Source of the DNA: Henricia sp. BOLD:AAB3569
Taxonomy: Eukaryota; Echinodermata; Asteroidea; Spinulosida; Echinasteridae
Reading direction: 5' to 3'
Length of the DNA stretch: 64,000 nt
Assembly: GCA_037783545.1 (NCBI GenBank)
Contig: JBBELK010000218.1
Span: 620,001 to 684,000, forward strand
The translations under genes were made by a program, and so were the position numbers. Positions 46,346 to 57,623 of the stretch are shown one piece after another. Below the pieces are notes generated by a model. It was not told the DNA's origin, did no database searches, and worked only from the letters and a program-made list of their open reading frames with translations. Position 1 is the stretch's first letter; the number at the start of each line of letters is the position of its first letter.

Positions 46346-47084
46346 TGGCCCAGTCACAAATCAGTTGCGATGCGTCGGCGATGGGTAAAACCGGGAAATT
46401 TGAACAAAATCTTGAGACAGATCTCACGATTTTGCACCCGTCGGAGGCGCTCTCCGGACGCCTGCGGCTTGTCGCAGATTTTTTTGGCATCGCCACACCC
46501 GTCGCGGTCCCCAACTTTGAACTTAAAATGTTAAGATTGCTCGCAAGATTTTTCACCCATTTTGGGCATTCCAGACACAATCTCTGATGACCTACGATGC
46601 CCTCCGATTAATCGGAGGCGTCCTCCGAATAATCTGAGACTAGTCGCAAGATTCTGTGTGGGATTGGAAATTCAGGTTGAGATTCAATGTCTGCGAGTGG
46701 TCTCCGGCGCCCTCCGACTGAATCGGAGGCGCCCTGCGACGATTCGTACGCTTTCTGTGATCGTCTCCGACGAATCGTACGGTGGAATCGTAGTAAATCG
46801 CCGTGTATATAAGGGCGCCTCCGATCGGATCGCTACAAGTTTGAGACGCTCTTGCTGCAAAGATGCTCGCAGATATCGTCTCCGATGCAATCGGAGGCGA
46901 TCGGAGGCTAATCCCACGATTTTTCGACAAAACCGGGTCAAAATCCTTGAAAAAATCTCAGACAATGTAACTGCTCCACTTTTATTAGGATTATTGCTAG
47001 GATTGTTCAAGGCTTCTTTATTTTCTACGACGACTCCCCGCCAAAACTAATCCCCGACAGATCGCCGACATTGTGACTGGGCCA
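46346..47084. mobile_element. Harbinger-like element with TAA duplication and TCCGAT-ATCGGAGG words
   Basis: TGGCCCAGTCACAA and its exact complement form the TIR, with TAA at 46343-46345 and 47085-47087. The interior repeats CCTCCGAT...ATCGGAGGCG palindromes (46601-46620, near 46711-46732 and 46880-46900). The 162-codon frame inside (46562-47050) is built from these words (Arg-rich) and shows no transposase motif. Non-autonomous, 739 bp. Confidence 0.8.
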
Positions 47085-47087
47085 TAA

Positions 47088-48734
47088 GGCTATCATCTCC
47101 GCGTATACGAATTTGTTCCTTCTTGGCCAGCGCTTCACATCACGTGATATGACGTCACGTGATATAACTGGGAGCAGTGGTTCGTCCTTGGCATTGACAT
47201 GAAACAATCTCATATTAAAGCAATGAGATTATTACAAAGTTTGTGTGTATGCAGCTGATTAAGGACATGGGATGGCAAATTTGGTGAGATATTTTAAGTA
47301 TACGCCACGGGCAGTTTTTGTTGCTTTGAACTGTGCCGTCTCGCCATACCCGTCGTGCCAAAACTTCCCGAGGCTACGAAAGTGTCAAAGAGAAAGCGAC
47401 ATGGCTGTTATCAAAATATTTTTAAAATAGTTGCTAAATAATAGACACCATACGGTCACAGAATACAAAGTTAGCATTTGTCATCATTCTCCTTATATCT
47501 TTTTAATTGTTAATAGCATAGAAATCTGCCTTTGATTAAAAAAGGAAAATAATTATCAAAGTTTGCTCCTGTGAAAAACCACTTTCGCACATCCTGTGGT
47601 TCTTAGCCAATCGCTATCCATTCACCAGCTGTGAATCAATACGTCATAAAACTATCAACCAATAGGCGTCCATCTTTCTCACCTCGTATTTTTGTGTGAA
47701 ACCAGAACAAACCGCAGTTTAATTCGGCCATATGACCGACTTCCACGCGACCTTTCTGCCGTACCTCGGGGTCAATACCAACCATGTTACGTTAGTCTAT
47801 GGTTGACGGACGCGCTACATCAGCCGTGGCAGTGACCTCGCGACTGAGGAGCTATTCCACGGTCACGCACTGGTACGGTCAAGACCACCAACTCCGAAAA
47901 CTATTCGACGGCCTTTTCTGTTGCCAATTCAGTGAGAAAACTGTGTTCTAAATTTATAACGAACAAATAAACCTGATATAGAAATAATGACTGTAATGTG
48001 GAAGGTTAGCCGGTATATTATGTGCTTGTTTATTGTTCTGGTGATCGGGTTAGTGAGTGGTTAAAATGGTTTTAAAAATTGGTTAAAGTTGCACTGCCCG
48101 TGTTTGGGCCGATTTGGGCGTACAATTTTTAAAAAAAGTTAAATATGTATTTTTCTAGAATAGAAAAAGTTATCAGCTTTCATTTGGTACCACGAACGTA
48201 AAAACCCGTCAAGGATTAATGCCAGTCGATTAAAAACAAGAAATGATTAAATGGCTGGCAGGTCATTTAATCGACAGGGTTATGACGTAAATGTACATGT
48301 GCGCGTACATGTGTACATTGTACACATACTATGTACATATGAGCGTACGCGCACATGTACAACATGTGAAGCACGTTTCAAGAAAAAGGCTTGTATCTCC
48401 AATTCCCGACGTCGGAAATTTAAGTTTTTGATATTTTTCGTTACAGAGACACGTAAGCTTTCTAATTCGTTGGCTTGTGTAAATTTTTTTAATCCTTTCA
48501 CCGAAACACGGGCAATGCAACTTTAATGGTTTTAAAATGGTTAAAAGTGTTAGAAATAATTATTCCAGCGGGAAGTGATCTCACAGTCACATTGAGCTCA
48601 GAAGATGAAAAATTAATGTATGCTAACGTCACGATGATACCGGCATTGTCCTGCTATATCTGACGAGTTCACAAGTTAACGTTAACGGGAAAGCAAACAA
48701 AAATCACTTTTGAAACTTAGACTTTTAAAAATGC
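47088..48734. other. Intergenic DNA, 1.6 kb
   Basis: A GTACATGTGCGCGTACATGTG-like run of ACATGT words lies near 48290-48365. Nothing gene-like was recognised. Confidence 0.45.
47139..47165. promoter_or_regulatory. Two TCACGTGA E-boxes flanking TGACGTCA
   Basis: ATCACGTGATATGACGTCAC followed by GTGATAT: two E-box palindromes and one CRE overlap in 27 bp. The motifs match bHLH-zip and CREB-type consensus sites. No transcript start is visible nearby, so function is unproven. Confidence 0.3.
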
Positions 48735-49045
48735 AGATCACAGTTTAACGCCCCCAGTTTTTCCATGAGGATTTGAGATTTTGATACCATATAAATGTGT
48801 CATATTTTTCCGATTTCCATTTTTAAACTTCACGATCTCAATCCGTATTTCCAGGGATATCGTCAAAAATCCACCGATGTTTAGTAAACTAATTTACCTG
48901 GTTACGTAAAGCAGTGCAGTGATTGCACCAACCTTTTTGCTTCAACATCCAAACATTTCCCGTTTTCTTCCCATGGATAGTATATTTTGGGGAGGTATTT
49001 TATATGATTGTTAGGTTAGAACCCATTTTTTAAACAATCTGGTCA
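48735..49045 (+). repeat. Dispersed family B, copy 2
   Basis: Same block order as 9498-9826, with the right end CAATCTGGTCACGC. Confidence 0.7.
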
Positions 49046-51354
49046 CGCTCCTTCATGAACATTTTTGGCAAAAGCTGGTGTTAAACTTTCGGAGAATAGC
49101 ATTCGACCTACGAGGCCTAGATCTACAGAAAAAAAACAATTTCAATTTGCCAAAATCGAAGCTATGGTGGTGTTTTCGATTTCTTCGGATATGATTTTCT
49201 CGACATGATCAAACGATCCGTTTGCAACCTCATCCCATGGTCTACTGCGTACAGCATGCATTGATAAAGATTGAGCTCAACCACCCTGGGCACTGAGGTT
49301 GATTCTGTTTGAGATTTTGTATATAGCATGCAACGTTTGAAAATCTGACATGCGAAAACTTTCCGGGTGAGCATGGCGTTGTTCGTGGTTTATAGGCGAC
49401 TGATCACTATCTTGGTACGATCAATTAGCAATACCACAAACGTTATCGAGATTTCTCTGTTTAGTTTGTTTCTTGTTAGTCCCTTCAGGGACGACTCCAC
49501 AAAAAAGAGACTATTGACATATTTTTTTGGGCTGAAGTTGCCCGAGGTGCGGTTCAAGACAGTGCGTGCGTGACCGGTTACTTCCGAAACAAGAGACGGT
49601 AGAGCACCGTTCTGCTTCCTATCGTATAATTTTTTTGGGTAAAATTTAGACAAGAATTTTTAAAGGTGTAAGGCTGACGAAGATTGTATGAGTTTGGTTT
49701 GTATGGTGGAAGTTTGCAAATTTGCCGATTTTGTTGGGATTTTGTCAAGAAATTGTGTCATAATGAAACGAGTGCATGTGGACATGCTGTTAATTCACAC
49801 ACTATGTTATCCAACTATACATTAAATAAAGACCACAAATGTTGTCATTTGGTGTGTGCGAAGTAGGTTTTACACAATTGCAAAAAGTGCACTCGACTAA
49901 GTTGCACAGTTCATTTATAAGTATATTGTACAATTAATGTATATCCTAATATCACTCTATATTAATATTAATTCTGTCGGTCGCCACATGCAAAATGTCA
50001 CATCCGGTAGGGCTGGAGTGAAAACAACGGTGTGCCCATGGTGACAAGCGAAGGAACAAAGCCGTTGGCAACACTTACACGTATCTGAGCATTCTCGAAT
50101 TTGTTTTCACTCCAGTCATTGTGCTATGCCCGTATATACAAAGGCATATGACACCGGGTCACAAAAGTGCCAGGATGTGCGACCGACAGAATAGACTTCA
50201 GTCTATACAGTGTGACATCAGTTGCCATGGTCTAATTCGCTGGTAATCTGAATCGTCCATTGCTATAAATAAATAAATAAGACGGATACCGCCCGGAATT
50301 TTCATTGTACATGTATTTATGTTCGTATTATTTTAATGAGTCTTGATTCCGTTTTTCTAGTTATGGTCGCAAAAACTCGGCCAAGTTTGTGCGAAATCCG
50401 ATTAATTTTTTTAGTTTTAGAATCTTAGTTTTTTTCATGCATTTCAACGCTGTTATACCCTTGACGGGGGTCGTAGAGTTGAATAAACCAACCAACCACC
50501 CAACCAACCCCCAACTATACCCAAACGGAACTCCTCAGTGCGAGACATCGAGGTCGTAAGCCTTTCAAAACCGACGAATTTGATATAATATCCCGTCGCC
50601 TATATTTACCCAAATGTTTCGTCTTATACCCTCTCCATGCAGCCTTCCTTCCTCCAATGTTTGCCGCATCGCCGAGTTCAACCTCAGCGGCCCCGATGTC
50701 ATATTCGGGAAACATCACCCTATCAATCGTCACCCCTGTTGTCACATGTCACTTTGATAGTCTGTTGTCTTTTCGCCAACAAAGAAACACGCCCATTGTT
50801 TACGTCTCGCCACATGGTTTCTTCCAAAAGGTGTTCGCGAAGACTTCCGTTCCGTTCGTCGCTATAACAATAGACAGGTACGGTACGTCCGGCCGCGTGC
50901 GCGTCCACGTGCGTCCACGCGCTGCCTGTTCATGTGGGCGGGGCTTATTGAACACAGACATGTAATGATGTGTGGCACATTGTACTCATGCGGTACCTGG
51001 ATGGAAAATATGCGCATGTCTTTTATTTAAGTAAATTTAGTGGAACAGCAGGCCCAGTTTTTTGTTATTAGAGCATCCCAGATCCTCTCTATTTATCGTC
51101 ACTGATATAATCTTGTCTTGTTTGGAAAAGCAAATTGTATACAACAGAAATCCACATTAAAAGCCATTGAATCATTTTGCAACAACCAATCTCGACAAGA
51201 AAAATAAATTCTGAAAAGACTTGGTGTCCATATAGATTGTAACAAACACTGCGTATTTTTCTCTGTCCCCGATGGTACCTTTCTGCGGACAGTTAACATC
51301 TGAATGTTGCTCAAGAAATTAGCGTGCGCCCAATTTGCATTCGTTTAATCACAT
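49046..51354. other. Intergenic DNA, 2.3 kb
   Basis: G+C rises in 50510-50950, where a GGGCGGGGC box (50938-50946) and CCACGTG occur; see the minus-strand frame at 50515. CTGGAGTGAAAACAACGG (50012) and TTTTCACTCCAGTCA (50104) are an inverted pair, perhaps a foldback element. The rest is unremarkable. Confidence 0.45.
50515..50745 (-). other. Unassigned minus-strand open frame, 76 codons
   Basis: Starts with ATG at 50745 (minus) and reads MTTGVTIDRVMFPEYDIG, with a balanced, acidic then basic composition. It lies in the most G+C-rich part of the area, with a GC box about 200 bp upstream on its own strand. I recognise no domain. It could be a first coding exon (GAGAGGGTATAAG offers a possible donor) or chance. 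Low confidence. Confidence 0.15.
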
Positions 51355-51690
51355 TTTGAACTCCCCATTTTTCCCATGGGTGTTGAGATTTTGATATAGG
51401 CCTAACCATATAATTTGTCATATTTTTCTCATTACCATTCTAAACTTTTCGCATTCTCAATTGGTATAGGCCTATTTTCTAGGATATCGTCAAAACACCG
51501 CAGATGCTTTGTAAACTAATTTATCCGGTTCCAGTAAAGCAGTGCAGTAATTACACTAACCTTTTTGCTTTCACATCCAAATTGGAGATTGCAAATTTCC
51601 CGTTTTCTTCCTATATGGATAGTATTTTAGGATATGTATTTTATATGATTGTTGGGTTTAAACGAAATCCATTTTCTGGAAAATTCTGAA
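51355..51690 (+). repeat. Dispersed family B, copy 3
   Basis: GTTGAGATTTTGATATAGGC, AAACTAATTTATCCGGTTCC, AGCAGTGCAGTAATTACAC and GGATAGTATTTTAGGA follow the copy 1 order. Two short insertions contain TAGGCCTA. Confidence 0.7.
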
Positions 51691-52066
51691 CAAGATCTTT
51701 AAACATAAAAACTATATGAATTGAAAGGGATTTCTGATCTGTGGGGCTAGCTAAACTATCTGCAGACTGGTTTGCCAAAGGAATTCATGTAATAGGCCTA
51801 CATGTAAAACAAAGGTTTATGTACAAATGATACAGTCTGCAACCATGGAGGAAGGAAACAACCTTCCTCCATGCTGCAACCATGCACTGCTTTATATTTA
51901 TACACAAATCTCGTCCACGATTTTACTAGAATGGAAAGGTCTACATCATGCCTGGCGAAATGCATTAATGCTATACGCTCCCATCTGCACCCAAAGACTG
52001 ACTCCCTCATTTCCAGTACTCTGAATTAACTCCATGCTGATGATTGTTGGATGAATCTTCACGTGA
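51691..52066. other. Intergenic DNA
   Basis: An inverted pair around GAAGGAAACAACCTTCCTTC-like sequence lies near 51850. Nothing else recognised. Confidence 0.45.
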
Positions 52067-52396
52067 CCTTGCTATGGGGTGAAGAGGACACCAATGATGT
52101 GTCTTCAGAAGTTCCCGACAGGAGACGAGATTCGTTCAAACAGCGTGGGAATTGAGCGTATATATATGAGAGAATCACCTATAAAGGAATGTCACTGCAG
52201 GATTGGGAAGACTTCGCCCCGGCGGCTGTTTCTCGAAACAAAACCACTGACTCAGTGTTGCCGCTGCGGACTAGATGTTGCAGTGCAAATTAATATCACA
52301 TTTCGGTATTTTTGCAACAATCTCTGTTGTGACCCACTCATGGACGGTCAAAGGCTGAGAATCCGAACTCAACAATCTTCCCCATTTTTAAGATGA
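52067..52396 (+). pseudogene. Open frame with remote p53-family-like motifs (uncertain)
   Basis: The frame opens after a TGA at 52064 and stops at 52396. Two stretches recall the p53/p63/p73 DNA-binding domain in the right order: HCRIGKTSPRRLFLETKP (compare the conserved AKTCP turn) and, 23 residues later, FRYFCNNLCC, like the zinc-binding YxFMCNSSC segment with CxxxC spacing kept. The roughly 70-80 residues normally between them are absent and the flanks do not match. This is eye-level similarity only. Alternatives: an internally deleted pseudogene exon or coincidence. Confidence 0.18.
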
Positions 52397-53241
52397 TTAC
52401 ATAAGCAAATGCTTTGTAGGGTCCCGTTTGGGGAAAGAAATGTATTTGTGTAATTTCCATGCTTCATATTTTGCAGTCAAACCTACTACATTAAAGCTAT
52501 TTGGTAAAGAGGCCGCCTGTTTAGCCACCTTTTTTGGTCCCAAATTGTGTAAAATCCAATGAAACAGCCGAGGGTGGACACTAAATACAAGTTACATTGT
52601 ACTGTAGTCTGTAATGTACTTGCGAAATGCAGATATATAATATACAAAAACCACCAGCGGCTAGTGATAATTTTGTATTTTGTACGACGTCAAACGGCCG
52701 TCGGATAGACGAAGAAGTGACCCTAACCAGCTGATGTCTGATTGTGCCTTTACTTTACGCTGTCGGCGCTTTGACCCTTGCAGGAAACGTCTAATTTGTA
52801 ATCGCAAAGTGGTTTCCCACAAATGGCAACACAACAGAGCGATGTCCCGTATGTTCACGAATCGTAATGTTTCTTTATGCCGAAAGATGCAATGCGAATG
52901 GGAGGTCTTTTTGACCTGGGAATGCGGATGCGCAACACAGCCCGCATGCAACACCCCAAATGTTAGACTTTTCAACCGGCCGTGCGTGTCTGGTACAAAG
53001 CATTTTGTACTGGCAGACAGATTTTGTACCAAACCAATCTGCCGGGCAACCAAAATTACTGTGTAAATTTGTTAGATGGAAAACGACATGTACTATGCGA
53101 TATCACAAGTCCAGTATAGGGACGGACATAGGGACTGTGTCGATACGTGGCGCCGCCATTTTGACTTTTACCGAAATTATGGCGCAAAGATCATATGGCA
53201 ACACCAACACCTTGTCCAAGTTGGCCACTTTCGTGTATACC
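52397..53241. other. Intergenic DNA with unassigned open frames
   Basis: Frames of about 130 codons lie on both strands at 52661-53066. Neither translation is recognised and their mutual overlap argues for chance. CCGCCATTTTGACTTTTACC near 53152 may be part of a foldback element. Confidence 0.4.
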
Positions 53242-53305
53242 TATAGACTGTTTGCACTGGCGGCCATGGCAGGGGCATGCATGTTTTCATATTTAAATGT
53301 GTGAC
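53242..53305 (+). repeat. Short dispersed repeat, copy 3
   Basis: TATAGACTGTTTGCACTGGC then GGCCATGGCAGGGGCA and TTTTCATATTTAAATGTGTG; see 34038 and 45398. Confidence 0.55.
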
Positions 53306-54061
53306 ACAGACAATATATCCACAAAATGCTCTCTCCAACTTTATACGCTTAGACCAACTCTATACCTTTTTTAGGGCAATTGGTGTGAGATTGAGACAAG
53401 AAAAATGTTTGTGACATTTCAAACGGACTTATCATTTTACACAATATTCCAGCCAGCATGAAGTCGTGGTAGCGTAATGCCATTCATTATAATGATGTAA
53501 ACACGTGTAATTTCTTTCTCTTTCATGTCAACTTGGTTACCCGTCCATGTTTTATTCTAGATTGTGCATGTGCCATTATTAAGTTATTAAGTTGGCTGGC
53601 ATGCGCAGTGCCTTTTATAATTAAAAGTGGCTTTACTTGTTACACTCCACACAATGGAAAGGGCCAACCTGCAGCCACTGACCGAGGTCGTTGTATTTCG
53701 GCCACGTAACCATGGAATGCCACTCCCAGCAATGCGTTGGCCCATTGATTCTGATGAAACAACTTGGGGCGAAACGCGAATGCTATAATGACTATAGTTA
53801 AAATATAAAAACGTATTGCATGCATGCATGCATGTACGGCTTCCTGGCGAGATTAAAGATTTTTTTATTCAGCCCAGAAATCCCTGAAGATGTATACAAC
53901 TGGGGCAAAATGAAACAGAGAGCAAGGGAACGTTTCCTTGCACTATGAATGAAAGCTGCATGTAAGTCATCTCAAATAAATTATACGATCCCAAATTTCC
54001 ATATTTTTTTCGTTCATGTGATTTTTTTTTTAATTAGCAAGTTACTTTTGCCGACTATATG
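53306..54061. other. Intergenic DNA
   Basis: A TGCATGCATGCATGCATG microsatellite lies near 53817. Nothing else recognised. Confidence 0.5.
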
Positions 54062-54489
54062 CATGTGGGTCTGTCCACAGTAATGGGGTACATTTGAAAA
54101 ATAAGTCAATAATTCCTTTCAGATGTCTTTAGTTTATCTCAGAATTAAAGAAATGTCTTTGTTTTGTTCTCAGGAGATAACTTTTGCCCAAAAAAGTAAA
54201 AAATTGCTGCCACAACCTACATTTTTGAAAAGCAAGTGCACAAATTTACGTGGACAGACAATTTTGTGACATTTTTTTCCGTCTTTGTTACATGCGTAAT
54301 GGGAAAATTTGTGCACGAGGTTTTCACAAATGTATGTTGTAGGACTATTTTTCTTACTCCTTGGTGAAAAAGTTATTTGCTCAGTTTAGCTTGATAATTT
54401 AAAGATAAAATTAAGACATTTGAAGTGAACTGGGACCTAGGATCTTGAATGTTACAGAAATGTACCCCATTACTGTGGACAGACCCATG
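54062..54489. mobile_element. Large foldback element
   Basis: Arms begin CATGTGGGTCTGTCCACAGT then AATGGGGTACATTT and end with the complement (AATGTACCCCATTACTGTGG, ACAGACCC). Similarity extends inward through CACAACCTACATTTTTGAAA and its mate. Non-coding, about 428 bp. Confidence 0.75.
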
Positions 54490-57410
54490 TACACAGCACC
54501 ATAATCCATAATGTCACAAGTCATGTATTGCAAAAAGGAAATCTGAAAACAAAAGCTGTTTGTATTAAATTTCAAAATTGATCATTTACAATATGGAATG
54601 GAGTACCGATCTTTCCCTGCAATGATGAATTCCACTTCCTAAATCGGCAAATTTTAGCACCTCGATGTCACGAGGGCGTTATTCGCGGGAGCTTCGCTCT
54701 AATTCTGGCGCTAGAAAATCTCGATGCCTGATTGGCTAAAGAAAATTGCGGGAATTAATGGCAGTATACAATATTCCTATTAAATATGCTAAATAAGCTA
54801 TTGTAAAGACGTCTTTTTGTGCTACGACGCTTTTAAATCTTTGTACAAATTAATTTAATAATTTTCAATGTTTGAAAGTAATAAATGATATCGAACTGCG
54901 CATGCGTTTTGTGAACAAGTTGGAAACTTGATGTGGTTTAACGTCACCGACGCATTGACGTAGCAAAGAAAATAAATATTCAGTTATTGAGCAACAAAGA
55001 TTTCAAGCTACATATGTTATGTACGTAGTTTCGTTTTGGGGATCATGGTCTTTACGTAGGATAGGAGGGGCTTGGCCCAGGTTTGACCACTCAGCATAGA
55101 TTTATTAATAGCAACTTCTGCCTAGCAACTTGTAGTTGTACTGGGGCTATGACGTGCCAGTTTCGCAGTTTGCTGGGTGCTTATCCAACCAGTATCTTGT
55201 TCAATGTTCATGCATAATACGTGTCCAGAAAAAAAAGGTTCTCTCCCCCTCATGTTTAAACAATTTATTCTTCAATTCAAATATACGTGATAGTTTTGAT
55301 TTCAGCTTTAATACGTGGCTCAATTTTAGAGTCCTTCCAACTGAACAAAGCACATCTACCGAAAATCGTAACAAAATTGGCCGATTTTACCTGTAAATCG
55401 AGCGTACATTGTAACTCTTAAAATGTAAACTAATGAGGAGAGTGAAAACATAAAATTAGTGGACTTCCCTTTTAAAAGTCTTCTTGTAAATGTAATTTTA
55501 CAGTATTTTGCTAAAGAGGGCTTGTGTCTAGTCTCCGATGTCAAAATATGGACCACACACCTAAAAATGCAAAACAAACCTGACATTTTTAAAGAGGGAA
55601 TGTCCAAAATAAGGACCCGAAGGACATAATTCCAAACAAAATGTTATTTTTTTTAAGTGACAAGACTTACTAAATCCTGAGTTTTATAAACAATAAAATA
55701 ACTGGAGCTGGAGCCCTTGCCCGTATTGTGGTTGCGATATGAGCGCGTAATGCATGTATGCACAGTTCATTTTCGTCGGCGACATCGGGCAAAATAATCT
55801 CCATGCGTGCTGTAACTTTGTTGACCTTTAGAAAACCTCTCAAAATAGTAAAGATAATATTTAAAACAGGAATTAGAAAATGTAACATTCTGAACACAAT
55901 TTCCACGCGAAATGCGAAGTAAGCCGAAAGTGCAAATTTCTAGCGATTTGAACTTCGCGGTACGCAGTGTCGTCGTACAGGTAGTTTGGCCCCTGAACAT
56001 GGACAATTGGTGGTTCGCTGGCGCACGTTCCTTCAGACACAATGTGCATTCGGCACGTGTGATATTCGGTACATGTACAATGCACATGGACGTTTGTTGG
56101 GTGGGGACATCCTAAAGACTGGTGTCACGAATTTAAATCGGTGTTTACGTTAATAACCATGGGGTGGTTTTGCCAAGGTTTCATGCTTTCGTGGAAAAAT
56201 GTCGCCCTTCTCGGGCACCTAGGTTGCCTAAAATGCCGTCCAGAGAAAATGACATGCACTGACAAAAAACACTATAAGCAAACACAAAGGGTAACCTAAC
56301 GCCCCCTTTTGCCAGATCAATTCAGGCCCATTCAGGCGGAGTCTCCGGCCAGCAGGTGCGTTTCCTGGCCCAGTTGGGGAATGTCCAAAATAAGGACCCC
56401 AAGTGAGGGGTGTCCACCGGTATGCATAATAGGGGTATGACCAAAGTTTTATTCCCCCCTCCCCCCCCGACTGGAAATTGACCATGGGGGACTTGGAAGA
56501 GTTAAACGGGGATTGGGAGTGGCTTGAGATTTTTGGCATGGACATAAAGTTGACAAAAGATGGTAGCTATACACGTACACGTTTTGAAATAATTTACGAC
56601 TGCTCTAAAGAGGTTAATAATGATAGTTTTTAATCATTGATATTTGTCAGTGATGTTTGTATTCATTGAATTTTTTTTTTGGGGGGCGGATAGACAAACC
56701 CTGTATCTTAATAATAGTGGTTTGTTTTTACCATGGATGAAAGAAAAATATCACAAAATACCACCTGGTGACAACTTCGGATAGTGGTTAGATCAGCTGT
56801 TTGTTCCTAAATAAACCCACTGAACAAACGAACCACTGGCTGATAATAAAATCAATTATCAGAAGTGACGTAGTTGTAAGTGGGTGGACCCTAAAACCAC
56901 GGGATGTCCGACTTGTCCGTGATCCCGAATTTATACATGTTCATCCGGAACAGCTGACCACAGTGCCAAGAGCTAATGTTTATTCATCATCTCGTCAAAC
57001 TCCCCATACACTAGTGATGCACTGTCGTATAATGTATTGCGCGTGTGCATGCGCACGGCATGCATTAACAACAAACTACAAACCGGCGTTTCGTTGTCAT
57101 TGGAATCAGTCTAGGGCCGTGTGAGCTTGAAAGCGCAACCCCAAACTCGTCTTTAAAATCTTGATGAGTTCCCAACCAAACAACTCCTGTTTTAACACCA
57201 AAATAGGAGAGTCAGTTTGTTTCAGGGAGGACTTTGTTTCAAAGGGGGTTACCACGGCCCTGAACTGAAAAAGAAATACACATTTTGCCTCAGTTATTTT
57301 CTTTTTAACTTCAAGATATAGTTCATGTCATAGATATCTGTCATCTCTTCCAAAAATCGTCTTCAAAAAAACTGGGTTGTGAGCTTGATAAACATTAAAG
57401 CTTGAAAGTC
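54490..57410. other. Region upstream of cyclin D, about 2.9 kb
   Basis: No other gene seen. GGGAATGTCCAAAATAAGGA occurs near 55597 and again near 56377 (with a one-base change), a short direct repeat. The transcription start and 5' UTR of cyclin D should lie here or further left, but I cannot place a TATA box or initiator with confidence. An ATTGG (inverted CCAAT) occurs near 57099. Confidence 0.45.
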
Positions 57411-57623
57411 ATGGCACAACTTGAACTTCTATGTTGTGAAGTCGAATTTGAAAGTGTAAGAAGAGCTTATCCAGACTTAGTACTACTAAACGACAACCGA
57501 GTTCTGCAAAATCTTCTGGACGCCGAGGAGAAATACACGCCGTGTTCGGATTACTTTGCAAACCACTTCCAGACGGACATCAAGCCGTTCATGAGGAAAA
57601 TGGTCGCCCAGTGGATGTTTGAA
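57411..57623 (+). other. ccnd: Cyclin D coding exon 1
   Basis: 71 codons from ATG to GAA, followed by the donor GTGAGT (57624-57629). It encodes the LxCxE motif and the first helix of the cyclin box. Phase 0 exit. Confidence 0.92.

Noticed and set aside
46562-47050. 162-codon Arg-rich open frame
   Set aside because: It lies wholly inside the TAA-flanked element and is made of its repeated palindromes; no transposase or other domain.
57402-57410. Upstream start for cyclin D at 57402 (TTG)
   Set aside because: TTG is not a credible start here; the ATG at 57411 gives the normal N-terminus.
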